This document shows, piece by piece, positions 1 to 7,705 of a stretch of 17,681 nt of DNA. Below the pieces are notes generated by a model. The model was not told the DNA's origin, searched no databases, and worked only from the letters and a program-made list of their open reading frames with translations. A program made the translations under genes and the position numbers. The DNA comes from Flavobacteriaceae bacterium UBA6231 (GTDB lineage: Bacteria > Bacteroidota > Bacteroidia > Flavobacteriales > Flavobacteriaceae), in contig DJWL01000143.1 in assembly GCA_002441545.1 (NCBI GenBank), forward strand, positions 1 through 17,681. The letters are read 5' to 3'. Within the stretch, counting starts at the first letter, position 1. Each line of letters starts with the position of its first letter.

Positions 1-675
1 AGCATAAAATACTATGCTAAGATTGAATACGAACGCAGCTATAAAGGTTTTGATAAAGAGATCAAGGAGAACCAACCCTTTAGAGCACAGATTTCTAAAC
101 TGGAATATGATCTTGTGAAAATAAGGACTGGAAAACTGCAGGGTAATAGCAAAGCCATAGAGAAAACCATTGAGCAGCTCAAAGCAAAGGTCCCTCATCG
201 TATGGATGGCAAGATGATCGGGCAGGGGATGAAAAAACAGGGGTTCCAGACTCATGTGCATATCATTGTCAGCCGCAAGGATGTGACCAATACCCTTAGT
301 CTGTCTCCAGGGAGTTCTCACAAAGCTTCCGAAGCTATATTGAATGGCAACACTGTAAAACGAGGCTTTAACAGGGATGAATTTTTTGAGAATGCCGAAA
401 AGACCTTTGACAAACTGTTCAAATACAATCGGAACTTTGTTGAGAGCTATTCTGCCCATAAAATGTACAGCAAAGACACGTACAAATTCTTTGCACACCT
501 GATGGCGCTTCCCATAAATGAAAAAAGCGCTGCCTTTAAGATTATGGGTAAATCAGGTATGCATATCCCTAACCTAAATATCCCCACAAGCCAAGTCCAA
601 TTGGCTCTAAAAGCCTTTAAACAATTAAAAAGAACCATCGATGTGGTAAAAAATGCAAGTTCCATAGGGATCTAA
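1..675 (+). CDS. Relaxase / mobilization protein (DUF5712-like), 5' end missing
   Basis: Likely DNA relaxase that nicks the transfer origin of a conjugative or mobilizable element and acts with the coupling protein encoded next. The frame is open from base 1, so the gene starts outside the window; 224 residues are visible. A GTG at 115 could be read as a start, but the frame runs unbroken upstream (SIKYYAKIEYERSYKGF), so it is an internal codon. Visible residues about 83-94 hold THVHIIVSRKDV, a His-x-His on a hydrophobic strand as in the HUH/relaxase fold, followed by SLSPGSSHK. The rest is lysine-rich and helical. The family assignment to the Bacteroidota mobilization proteins (DUF5712, often called MobB) is from recognition of this motif and of the neighbour. 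The catalytic tyrosine cannot be located because the N-terminus is absent. Confidence 0.75.
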   Translation, partial: SIKYYAKIEYERSYKGFDKEIKENQPFRAQISKLEYDLVKIRTGKLQGNSKAIEKTIEQLKAKVPHRMDGKMIGQGMKKQGFQTHVHIIVSRKDVTNTLSLSPGSSHKASEAILNGNTVKRGFNRDEFFENAEKTFDKLFKYNRNFVESYSAHKMYSKDTYKFFAHLMALPINEKSAAFKIMGKSGMHIPNLNIPTSQVQLALKAFKQLKRTIDVVKNASSIGI

Positions 676-686
676 AAACCAATCCT

Positions 687-2279
687 ATGACACCAACTGT
701 TTTAATGATTAGCATCTATGTTTCTTTGACCGCTTTGATGGTCATTAGTTTTCGTTATATGCGGTATGCTTATGGCCTTTATACAGGATTATTCCTTATG
801 ATTGGTTATCTGCTCTATCTTATGCACCCTGACCTGTTTATGAAACTATTGGGGTACTGGCTATGGCCATTGATATTTATCAATAACCTGTTGTACGTTA
901 TAATACATCCAACTTGGGAGCAACCCAAAACAGATCGGAAGTATGCCGTCAAGCTCAAGGTAAAAAATGGCACCATAAAACTCCAGAACATCCGTAGGGG
1001 GATATCCGTTATAGGATCGGCCGGCAGTGGCAAGACCGAATCCGTGGTCTACAATATACTCAAGCATTTTCAAGAGCACCAATTCTGTGGTCTCATCCAT
1101 GATTATAAGCATTTTGAGATCACCGAAATGGTAGCTCCGGTTTTTAAGGAATCTAAACGGCCGTTCCACATCGTTTCCTTTGACGATATCTATTCAAAAG
1201 TAAATCCCATAGCTCCAAGGTACATGGAAGACGAGGAAAGTGTCAATGAAGTATCCAGAGTGCTTCTGGAGAACTTATTGGAACAACGGGAATCCATGAT
1301 TTCTGGATCTTCCAAGTTCTTTAATGATGCCGTGGAAGGGCTCTTGGGAGGGCTTATTTGGAAACTAAAAACGGCCCATCCTACCTATTGCACACTTCCC
1401 CATTTGATTGCGACTTATCACTATTTGGATACCGATTCCCTTATTGATTTTTTGAGTTCTGATTATACCTCCAAAGCGATGGCGAATGCCTTTATTTCGG
1501 GACGGGATTCCGAACGCCAAACGGCAGGGGTGATGAGCACACTGGCGAATGCCTTAAAGAAAATCAGCACCCAACGTATCTTTATGACGCTCTCGGCAGA
1601 TGAAGTGCCCTTAGATATCAATAATCCTAAAAATCCAGCGGTTGTGTCCATTGTGAACAACCCCAAATTTGAAATGGCTTACTCCCCAGTGATTGCCACC
1701 ATCATCCATACCATAACTAAACAAATGAGTGTACGGCACCGGGAATCGTCTTTTATCCTTATAGAAGAAGCGCCCACCATAAGGCTGCTCAATATGCACC
1801 GTATTCCGGCAACCTTACGGAGCTATGATATTTCAACAATCTATGTGATGCAAGACAAGATCCAAAACGATCTGATGTATGGAGATAAGGCAAGCCGTGC
1901 CATCTTGAGCAATCTGTCCTACCAGTTTTTTGGAAAGGCGAACGACCCAGACACGGCCAAGTATTATGAACGCTTTTTTGAGATTGTCAAAAAACCAACC
2001 ATCACGATCAGTAAAAGACAAAACAGTTTGGATTTTGATTCCAGGATCAGCAAAGGGGAGAAGGAGGTCAGTAAGATTCGCTCTGATGTGTTCTTTCGGT
2101 TAAAGCAGGGGGAGTTCATCTCTTTTGCAGATGGGAGGGATCGTAAAGTGCAGTTTAAAATGCCTCATATTACCAGAGATTTACCACCACCAGTTCATCG
2201 GTATAATGATGCCGAAATCCAAGCGAATTTTGAACGGATTCATCTTGAGGTCAGGCAGCTATTTCAAATTGAGAGCTAA
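687..2279 (+). CDS. Type IV coupling protein, VirD4/TraG-like conjugative ATPase
   Basis: Inner-membrane ATPase that links the relaxase-DNA complex to a conjugation channel. The 530 residues begin with hydrophobic segments at about 4-24, 30-46 and 50-73, typical of the membrane anchor of coupling proteins. The Walker A motif is GSAGSGKTE (110-118), Walker B is FILIEEAPT (356-364), and STIYVMQDKIQ (383-393) is the motif with the conserved glutamine after the core. The Walker B acidic pair is EE where DE is more usual, a conservative change. The gene starts 11 bases after the relaxase stop, so the two are likely co-transcribed. The ATG at 687 is chosen because it directly precedes the first membrane segment. 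The length is compact for the family, with no obvious extra domain. No other transfer gene lies to the right, so this is the edge of the transfer module in this window. Confidence 0.9.
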   Translation: MTPTVLMISIYVSLTALMVISFRYMRYAYGLYTGLFLMIGYLLYLMHPDLFMKLLGYWLWPLIFINNLLYVIIHPTWEQPKTDRKYAVKLKVKNGTIKLQNIRRGISVIGSAGSGKTESVVYNILKHFQEHQFCGLIHDYKHFEITEMVAPVFKESKRPFHIVSFDDIYSKVNPIAPRYMEDEESVNEVSRVLLENLLEQRESMISGSSKFFNDAVEGLLGGLIWKLKTAHPTYCTLPHLIATYHYLDTDSLIDFLSSDYTSKAMANAFISGRDSERQTAGVMSTLANALKKISTQRIFMTLSADEVPLDINNPKNPAVVSIVNNPKFEMAYSPVIATIIHTITKQMSVRHRESSFILIEEAPTIRLLNMHRIPATLRSYDISTIYVMQDKIQNDLMYGDKASRAILSNLSYQFFGKANDPDTAKYYERFFEIVKKPTITISKRQNSLDFDSRISKGEKEVSKIRSDVFFRLKQGEFISFADGRDRKVQFKMPHITRDLPPPVHRYNDAEIQANFERIHLEVRQLFQIES

Positions 2280-2320
2280 ATTCAGTTGGATTACTGTTGT
2301 CAAACATATGAGGTGCTAAC

Positions 2321-2350
2321 TTTTGGTTGGGCCAAAAAAAGTAGTTTTTT
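2321..2350 (+). terminator. Possible weak terminator after the coupling-protein gene
   Basis: TTTTGG (2321-2326) and CCAAAA (2332-2337) form a six-pair stem with a five-base loop, and a run of six T follows at 2345-2350. The short gap between stem and T-run makes it a weak candidate. It lies between two converging genes, where a terminator is expected. Confidence 0.35.
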
Positions 2351-2383
2351 ATATGCTGTTGAGAGTATAGTCTTTACTGATTT

Positions 2384-2758
2384 TTAATTCAAAACCCACG
2401 CAATAGCAGCTTCAAGGGTACTAAAAGGTGCTGAACTATAGCCTTCATCTTCAGTTTTAACAAGGATTGGAATGACAATATCTTGTGGCTCTTCAGTAAG
2501 GATTGCAATTTTAAAGCCTCCGAATATATCTAGATTTTTTTTATAGAAAGCGACTATCTCAGCATTCTCTTCAATTTTCATCTTAAAATTTGAATTTCGA
2601 TAATCTAAAATGAATCCTTTAGTTTCTTTGGGTATTAAATCATTTTCAAAAGCATACTCCCAAGATGATTCTATATCGTCAATAGTAATCATTCCATAAT
2701 AGTATTTGAATAAAATACCTAGTGAACTGTCAAATTGATATTTAAATTTCTCATTCAT
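2384..2758 (-). CDS. SpoIIAA/STAS-like small cytoplasmic protein
   Basis: A 124-residue protein without signal peptide or membrane segment. The order of elements, a strand with FKYYYGMITIDDI (about 18-30), then GFILDYRNSNF (about 43-53), a helix, and a second strand FKIAILTEEPQDIVIPILV (about 82-100) ending in PFSTLEAAIAWVL, fits the alternating strand/helix pattern of the SpoIIAA-like STAS fold. Similar small proteins are common in Flavobacteriia and have no firmly assigned function. I recognise the family pattern, not a specific gene. It is monocistronic, read away from the lipoprotein gene and towards the coupling-protein gene. A promoter-like site lies almost on top of the start codon, which suggests a very short or absent leader. 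Confidence 0.65.
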   Translation of the reverse strand: MNEKFKYQFDSSLGILFKYYYGMITIDDIESSWEYAFENDLIPKETKGFILDYRNSNFKMKIEENAEIVAFYKKNLDIFGGFKIAILTEEPQDIVIPILVKTEDEGYSSAPFSTLEAAIAWVLN

Positions 2759-2764
2759 TCAGTC

Positions 2765-2794
2765 CAAAAATAAATAGGTTAATAGATTGTACAA
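2765..2794 (-). promoter_or_regulatory. Promoter-like site for the STAS-like gene
   Basis: Read on the minus strand, TTG (complement of 2792-2794), 19 bases, then TATTTTTG (complement of 2765-2772). This matches the Bacteroidota consensus TTG-N17-23-TAnnTTTG exactly at all fixed positions. Transcription would begin about 2758-2761, next to the ATG at 2758, giving a nearly leaderless mRNA. Confidence 0.55.
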
Positions 2795-3133
2795 TATATA
2801 AAAAATCTTATCACCAAAAATTTTATAAAAAACAAATCCGTTTAACTGCGGCTTATATTGATGCCATCTTGTGAAAATTATAGACTTGCAGACCAATTGC
2901 TGTTGTTGGTAATCGTTTGTTTTAGTTCGTCTCTATTTTTTTAGTTGTCTATTTTCCGTTGCTCATAAAGGGGCGTTATTTAAAATGCTCGAGATGATTT
3001 TATAATGTGCTTAATGTCTGTTTTAAATAATACCTATTAAGGGTTTAATTGATTTAAAAAAAAGGAACACTTTTTACGCAACTTTTTGTGGGTTCTCTCA
3101 TCTTCTAAATGAATTTTAAAAAAAATAGTATAT
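2795..3133. other. Intergenic region between divergent genes
   Basis: AT-rich spacer between the STAS-like gene (leftward) and the lipoprotein gene (rightward). Short stop-interrupted frames only, and no convincing structure. It must contain the lipoprotein promoter, but I see no clean TAnnTTTG box there; the nearest candidate, ACTTTTTG around 3079-3086, fails the first two positions. Confidence 0.5.
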
Positions 3134-3655
3134 ATGAAAAAATCAATTGTATTAGTAAAAACAATCATGGCCGCAAGCCTCTTATTTTTTGGATGTAGTA
3201 ACGATAATAGTCCAGATTGTCCAGACGATTTTACAGGCGCACTCGATGCAACAGAAACGCCACTTGTTGGTGAATGGAGTTTTGTGAGCATGGTCTCAGA
3301 GGATGAAGTAGACCTGACAAATGACTCCATGGATAATCCTAGTACCGATATCTATGATCAATTTTCAGAATGTCAGCAGGATGTTGCTTATACCTTTGAA
3401 GATGATAGAGGTTACACTTTAAAACAAGGATATGTTGCAACAGATTGCACTAATAAAGTGGCTTTAAATGGTACTTGGAAATTGACAGCCGGTGTTTTAA
3501 ACTTTGTGGCAGACTGTTATACAAATTCCATCGACATTGAGTTTAATGAGGACAAGACCGAGTTTACATTTGAAAAGATGTATAAGTTTGTGGATGTAGA
3601 CGGACATACCATTACAAGTAAAGTAATATTTACCTATGAAAAAACACCAAATTAA
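3134..3655 (+). CDS. Lipocalin-like lipoprotein
   Basis: A 173-residue predicted lipoprotein. The N-terminus is MKKSIVLVKT followed by a hydrophobic stretch and LLFFGC, with the lipidated cysteine at 21, so export through Sec and anchoring to a membrane are expected. After a short acidic linker comes LVGEWSFVSM (about 44-53), then YTFEDDRGYTLKQ, NGTWKLTAGVLNF and a late strand TSKVIFTYEK. The opening Gly-x-Trp, a repeated middle Gly-Thr-Trp and alternating strands are typical of lipocalin-like domains common in Bacteroidota lipoproteins. The ligand is unknown. Three further cysteines in the mature part (SEC, TDC, ADC) beside C29 could form disulfides outside the cytoplasm. The ATG follows an A-rich leader without a Shine-Dalgarno site, as is normal in this phylum. 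It stands alone, with a terminator about 40 bases after the stop. Confidence 0.75.
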   Translation: MKKSIVLVKTIMAASLLFFGCSNDNSPDCPDDFTGALDATETPLVGEWSFVSMVSEDEVDLTNDSMDNPSTDIYDQFSECQQDVAYTFEDDRGYTLKQGYVATDCTNKVALNGTWKLTAGVLNFVADCYTNSIDIEFNEDKTEFTFEKMYKFVDVDGHTITSKVIFTYEKTPN

Positions 3656-3692
3656 TAGAGTCCGTTAATACGTCTTTAAAGTATTTTTGATA

Positions 3693-3723
3693 AGTCCAGT
3701 ACCTAGTTACTGGGCTTTTTTTT
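3693..3723 (+). terminator. Intrinsic terminator of the lipoprotein gene
   Basis: A nine-pair stem, AGTCCAGTA (3693-3701) with TACTGGGCT (3708-3716) including one G-T pair, a six-base loop, and a run of eight T from 3716. It closes the lipoprotein transcript. Confidence 0.85.
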
Positions 3724-3865
3724 GGAACCATCTTCAAACCTTGAAGTCATAGATTTAATAAAAAAACGAGTCTAATGAATTTAATATCAACTATTTGTCA
3801 GATGACTTACTTTTTTTATTATATTTAAAATCTCTCCCTAAAGTATTAGGTTCTCCCTGTCTCTC

Positions 3866-3912
3866 GAGTAGTTAGTAATAGCAAACAACATGTTGTTTAA
3901 CTAATAATACTC
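3866..3912 (+). promoter_or_regulatory. Large dyad in front of the phospholipase-family gene
   Basis: The core is a perfect 16-base palindrome, AAACAACATGTTGTTT (3883-3898). It is framed by TTAGT (3872-3876) with ACTAA (3900-3904) and by GAGTA (3866-3870) with TACTC (3908-3912), the arms being offset by unequal spacers. The dyad ends seven bases before the ATG at 3920. It could be an operator for a dimeric regulator or a leader hairpin that controls initiation. No regulator gene sits beside it. Confidence 0.55.
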
Positions 3913-3919
3913 TAGTGCC

Positions 3920-5509
3920 ATGAATCATCCAACCAATTTGTCTTCAAAATTTGATCACGTCGTGGTCCTCATGCTCGAAAATCGTTCGTTTGATAACCTT
4001 TTAGGCTATCTCTATGAAGACCATGTTCCGGAAGGAAAAACCTTTGAAGGACTTCAAGGTAAAACGATCAAAATGCCCGTGCCGTCGGATGCTAATGGCT
4101 ATGATAAGCATCCCTATATAGAGCCTTCTCAAGCGGCGGATTACCACCAGCCGTATCCCGATCCTGGAGAGGTGTATCAGCATGTTAATACGCAACTATT
4201 TAATGAGATTAGCCCTGGAAATAAGAAAACAGAGGCTTGTAAGATGGTGTCACCTTATAATATCCCCAATCCTTTACCACCTAAGGACGATTTAATGAAA
4301 GGCTTTGTTAAAGACTATATCAATACCCTTGAAGCCTTAAAGGACTCCAAATTCAACAACCCTACATTCGACCAGTATAAGGTGATTATGCAATGTTTTA
4401 AGCCGAGTCAAATTCCTGTATTAACAACCTTGGCCAAAGAGTTTGCGGTATTTGATCATTGGTTTTGCTCCGTGCCAAGTCAAACGTGGTGTAACCGAGC
4501 CTTTTGGCATGCCGGGACCTCTGGAGGGAACGTGGTCAACCCTACCGATGAATGTGGCCTAGAAGATATTGTGAAAGGTCTTGAGGCCTGGGTGAAGGAC
4601 GTATGGTCCCAAAAGAACCTTTTTGAACGCATGGCTGAAAATAATATTTCTCATGCGGTCTACACAGAAGACATCGTGTCCTTAACGGCTTTGGTTAACG
4701 GGCTTTTTAATGATGAACAGGTGGTTAGGACAGGTAAAAATCTAAAACGATTTAAAGAGGATATTCAAAATGGCACACTTCCCCAATATGCCTTTATTGA
4801 ACCTAAATTCTATGAGCAGCATAATGACCAACACCCATCGTCTTCAGGATCACATTTCGTGGATGGTCGTACCAAAGTAGGCACCGTGTTGTTGGGAGAG
4901 GCATTGATACAGGATCTCTATAACACCATTCGTACCAGTACTTATGCCAATAACACCTTGTTGATTATTACCTATGATGAACATGGGGGTTGCTTTGATC
5001 ATGTGCCACCGCCTTGTACTAATTTTCAAAGCGAGTATCCTTGTTCTAAACAAGAACATCAAGGCGTTCAAAAGGATTTTGGGTTCAGCCGTTTGGGAGT
5101 GCGGGTACCTATGGTCATGGTCTCTCCATGGATTCAAAAGAACACTATCATCAATGAGGCCTTTGAGCATAGCTCATTCATTAAAACCATGTGTGAACGA
5201 TGGGGCATGCAAGGCTTGACCGAACGGGATAAGAAGGCGCCGTCCTTTAATTCCAGTAAGTTGTTTTCAGATTCCAAACGAGACCTTCCTTATATCGCAC
5301 CTCCTACTATTCCTAAGGTGGAGGATGCTGATTATGACCAAGAACCCTTGAATGATTTACAACGCTCTATATTATTAGGTGCCAATTATGTCGCACAACA
5401 GAATTCAACGTTTCAGATGGAATTCATGGAAATGGACACGGTCAAAAGGATTCATACGGTGGGAGGAGCCGTTCGACATCTAAACAGTATCAAACAATTT
5501 TTAAAATAA
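3920..5509 (+). CDS. Phosphoesterase of the phospholipase C / acid phosphatase family
   Basis: A 529-residue member of the bacterial non-toxin phospholipase C/AcpA-like phosphoesterase family (Pfam PF04185), metal-dependent enzymes that split phosphodiesters or phosphomonoesters. Landmarks in order: FDHVVVLMLENRSFDNLLG (11-29, metal-binding Glu/Asn), DHWFCSVPSQTWCNR (179-193, region of the Ser/Thr nucleophile), IEPKFYEQHNDQHP (293-306), TYDEHGGCFDHVPPP (351-365, metal-binding Asp/Glu and His), then GVRVPMVMVSPWI and EHSSFIKTMCERWG. All family landmarks are present, so it should be active. Unlike the usual Tat- or Sec-exported members, it has no signal peptide: the first strand of the enzyme begins at residue 11. 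It sits 13 bases before the next phosphodiesterase gene, with which it likely forms an operon. Whether lipid, sugar phosphate or nucleotide is the substrate cannot be told. Confidence 0.88.
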   Translation: MNHPTNLSSKFDHVVVLMLENRSFDNLLGYLYEDHVPEGKTFEGLQGKTIKMPVPSDANGYDKHPYIEPSQAADYHQPYPDPGEVYQHVNTQLFNEISPGNKKTEACKMVSPYNIPNPLPPKDDLMKGFVKDYINTLEALKDSKFNNPTFDQYKVIMQCFKPSQIPVLTTLAKEFAVFDHWFCSVPSQTWCNRAFWHAGTSGGNVVNPTDECGLEDIVKGLEAWVKDVWSQKNLFERMAENNISHAVYTEDIVSLTALVNGLFNDEQVVRTGKNLKRFKEDIQNGTLPQYAFIEPKFYEQHNDQHPSSSGSHFVDGRTKVGTVLLGEALIQDLYNTIRTSTYANNTLLIITYDEHGGCFDHVPPPCTNFQSEYPCSKQEHQGVQKDFGFSRLGVRVPMVMVSPWIQKNTIINEAFEHSSFIKTMCERWGMQGLTERDKKAPSFNSSKLFSDSKRDLPYIAPPTIPKVEDADYDQEPLNDLQRSILLGANYVAQQNSTFQMEFMEMDTVKRIHTVGGAVRHLNSIKQFLK

Positions 5510-5522
5510 AAAATAGCAAGTC

Positions 5523-6539
5523 ATGGGAGATACACTAAAAGTAACATCATGGAATGTGGAGTGGTTGGACAAGCTGTTTGACACTATAGACAGCAAAAAA
5601 CAAAAGCGCATCGATGCTATCAAAAAAGAAATCTTGGATATAGATGCGGATGTACTCTGTATGCTAGAGAGCTTAAAGGGTGAAGATAAAATCGATGCGT
5701 TTTGTACTGATGTTCTAGATAATAAATATGTGGCGGTTAAAGCCATTGGAAATGATTATAAGATAAAGGGTAGGCAATGGATTTGGTTCTTGGTGAAAAC
5801 CGAGCTTAGGGATAGGGCCTCTTTATTGCCTACCAAAATTTATGATGAATTCTCTAATGCGAGCTGGGATGTTCATTATTGGGGGGATTTTGAAGTAGCC
5901 AAGCATAAACATTACAGGCATCCACAGGTCTTGATTTTGGAATGGCAAAATACACGATTGGAACTCATTGGGCTGCATACCAAAAGTAAATTTGTGCGCA
6001 GTGGTAAGAGTAGTTGGAATGCGGGTGGTGACAAACAGAAAGCTTTCATCAAGGATGCCATAAAAGCGCGAATTAAGATGACTACGGAGGTGGCTAATGT
6101 CAGGGACTACATCAATACTAAATTTGAACAGGTACCCAATCCGGCCATTATGGTTATGGGGGATTTAAATGATGGCCCCGGCAAAGAGTTTTTTGAAAAG
6201 CAATATATCTTTTTTGATCTCTTATCAAACCTGCAAGGGAATGTGTTTGAGGCGGAACGGTTTCTCAATCATGCCTTGTTTGATTTTGAAGACAACTTAC
6301 GTTGGAGTGTCAATTTTCAGGATTTTATAGATGAGTTTAGAGATCCCCATATCTTATTGGATCATATCTTGTTTACCCAAAGCTTGGTGGATGGGTCGCT
6401 GCCCATCATTATTGAAAGCAAAGCGGGGTATGTGGAGCATGAAATCCATGACCTGATTAATGCCAATAACCCGAAATATGCCAATACGAGTGACCATAAA
6501 CCAGTGTCAGTGGTGATTTCTAAGAAAGAACAAGACTAA
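5523..6539 (+). CDS. Endonuclease/exonuclease/phosphatase family protein
   Basis: A 338-residue member of the metal-dependent EEP superfamily (Pfam PF03372), which includes DNase I, exonuclease III, sphingomyelinases and inositol phosphatases. Visible motifs: SWNVEWLD (9-16), LCMLE (45-49, with the metal-binding Glu 49), LHTKSK (151-156, catalytic-His strand), VMGDLND (211-217, Asp/Asn pair) and TSDHKPV (322-328, C-terminal Asp-His). The full catalytic set is present. No signal peptide or membrane segment. The ATG lies 13 bases after the upstream phosphoesterase stop, so co-transcription is likely. An insert at about 220-310 between the GDLND and SDH motifs, rich in aromatic and acidic residues, may set the substrate. 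Nuclease and phospholipid or inositol phosphate phosphatase are both open. Confidence 0.85.
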   Translation: MGDTLKVTSWNVEWLDKLFDTIDSKKQKRIDAIKKEILDIDADVLCMLESLKGEDKIDAFCTDVLDNKYVAVKAIGNDYKIKGRQWIWFLVKTELRDRASLLPTKIYDEFSNASWDVHYWGDFEVAKHKHYRHPQVLILEWQNTRLELIGLHTKSKFVRSGKSSWNAGGDKQKAFIKDAIKARIKMTTEVANVRDYINTKFEQVPNPAIMVMGDLNDGPGKEFFEKQYIFFDLLSNLQGNVFEAERFLNHALFDFEDNLRWSVNFQDFIDEFRDPHILLDHILFTQSLVDGSLPIIIESKAGYVEHEIHDLINANNPKYANTSDHKPVSVVISKKEQD

Positions 6540-6541
6540 TA

Positions 6542-6583
6542 ATTAAACTTTGGCAAAAATTGAAGGATTTGCCAAAGTTTAAT
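6542..6583 (+). terminator. Perfect 16-pair hairpin after the phosphoesterase operon
   Basis: The arms 6542-6557 (ATTAAACTTTGGCAAA) and 6568-6583 are perfectly complementary around a ten-base loop and start two bases after the stop codon. There is no clear T-run, so it may terminate inefficiently or protect the mRNA 3' end. By position it ends the two-gene unit. Confidence 0.65.
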
Positions 6584-6623
6584 GATCTATTAATACATAT
6601 TTATTAATAAATAAAATCAACTG

Positions 6624-7487
6624 ATGAAAAAACAATTAATATTACTAATTCTATTTGGAGTTCTAACGAATTTTACTTTTTCCCAACAAAAGGTAGCTAA
6701 AGTAAAATATACCATTAATCCTAAAAAGGCATCTCAGGACACTGTGTTTTTTAAAATTAAAAACAAAGAAGTTGTATTTAAAAAAGGATGGATTGTTACA
6801 GAAACCATTGGTGGTAAAACAATTCAACGAAAATTAGATACTGCGGAAATAAAAAAGATGAAAGTTGATTCCGCAGTTATTATGAATAACAAATGGTATG
6901 CAGGGGAAATACTTCATTCAGAGAAAGACCCAAGCAAACTGGAAATAAATCCTTGGATTTTTAAATCTGAAAAAGATAGTTTGTTAAATAGCAAAGCATA
7001 TATTAAAATTCCTGAGAATAGTTATGTAACATTAAAAAAGGAATATTGGAAATGGTCAGCAATTACAATTCCTTTTGCTATTCGTCCTACTTTGAATGAC
7101 ACTATTGGAAGTAAAATAACAACAGATTTAAAAATAGGGGCATCATTTTCGAGAAATATCGATTGGGAAAGTTATCGAAACAGGCGTATAAAAGGTTTGA
7201 AAAGTAGTTTTGGGATTTCTTTTGGTTTAGGGTTTGGTTTTTCAAAAGTTACATTAGATAAGAATTCAACAAGTCTTGATCCTAAGCCTATAGCTAATTC
7301 TGAGGATGGTTTAGCCTTTTTTCTTACGCCAGGAATAGGTATAAACATCAGGGGGTTTCAGATCGCAGGTTTTTTTGGGTATGATATTGGATTGACTGAA
7401 AATGTTAAAAAATGGAATTATAACAAAAAGCATTATTTTGGAATTGGTCTGGGAGTTGACTTAAGTACATTAGGGGAAATTAAATGA
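6624..7487 (+). CDS. Secreted protein with a barrel-like C-terminal half, function unknown
   Basis: A 287-residue protein I do not recognise. Residues 1-20 are a Sec signal peptide (MKKQLILLILFGVLTNFTFS, cleavage probably after FSQ). Residues about 21-140 are charged and lysine-rich with short strands such as EVVFKKGWIVTE. From about 145 to the end there are alternating hydrophobic strands, for example FGISFGLGFGFSKV, GLAFFLTPGIGINI, FQIAGFFGYDIGL and HYFGIGLGVDLS, the pattern of a small outer-membrane beta-barrel. It would sit in or at the outer membrane. Its A/T-rich codon use differs visibly from the two phosphoesterase genes upstream, from which it is also separated by a strong hairpin, so it is probably an independent unit. 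An A/T-only 16-base palindrome lies at 6598-6613 in its leader, of doubtful meaning. Confidence 0.7.
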   Translation: MKKQLILLILFGVLTNFTFSQQKVAKVKYTINPKKASQDTVFFKIKNKEVVFKKGWIVTETIGGKTIQRKLDTAEIKKMKVDSAVIMNNKWYAGEILHSEKDPSKLEINPWIFKSEKDSLLNSKAYIKIPENSYVTLKKEYWKWSAITIPFAIRPTLNDTIGSKITTDLKIGASFSRNIDWESYRNRRIKGLKSSFGISFGLGFGFSKVTLDKNSTSLDPKPIANSEDGLAFFLTPGIGINIRGFQIAGFFGYDIGLTENVKKWNYNKKHYFGIGLGVDLSTLGEIK

Positions 7488-7498
7488 TGAATTCATAA

Positions 7499-7541
7499 TC
7501 AAAGATTCGGCACTAAAGCCTATTTACTGCAGAGTCTTTGA
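7499..7541 (+). terminator. Hairpin after the secreted-protein gene
   Basis: TCAAAGATTC (7499-7508) pairs with GAGTCTTTGA (7532-7541), one pair being G-T. The 23-base loop contains a small GGC/GCC helix. It starts shortly after the stop codon; no T-run follows, so termination is uncertain. Confidence 0.4.
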
Positions 7542-7595
7542 ATGTTCAAGCTTATTGTTTTGGCTTTTACTTTATAAATATATAGGAATGTGTTT

Positions 7596-7691
7596 ATGGA
7601 AGGCTCTAAGATCATAGCAAAAGACAAACTACACAAGAGAATATTGAAGAAGTGGTTCAAAGGAGGATTACTGAGAAATGATAAGACTTAA
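7596..7691 (+). CDS. Possible 31-residue basic peptide
   Basis: A short open frame, MEGSKIIAKDKL then HKRILKKWFKGGLLRNDKT, with an A/G stretch (TAGGAA) about ten bases upstream. It is strongly basic with amphipathic spacing. It could be a real small protein, a fragment of a lost gene, or chance. It lies between converging genes and is richer in G/C than its surroundings. No family is recognised. Confidence 0.2.
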   Translation: MEGSKIIAKDKLHKRILKKWFKGGLLRNDKT

Positions 7692-7705
7692 AAAAAGCTA
7701 AAATA

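Noticed and set aside
115..675. GTG at 115 as the start of the relaxase gene
   Set aside because: The same frame is open from base 1 and its translation continues the lysine-rich helical style, so the gene begins left of the window.
3037..3330. Minus-strand frame over the lipoprotein start
   Set aside because: It is antisense to a convincing lipoprotein gene and its own translation shows no domain or signal.
3744..3808. AAGTCAT and ATGACTT inverted repeat before the phosphoesterase gene, followed by T-rich sequence
   Set aside because: The arms are 51 bases apart, too far for a terminator, and the spacer shows no further pairing. A good terminator already exists at 3693-3723.
6598..6613. 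16-base palindrome TATTTATTAATAAATA
   Set aside because: It consists only of A and T in an A/T-rich leader, where such palindromes arise easily by chance.
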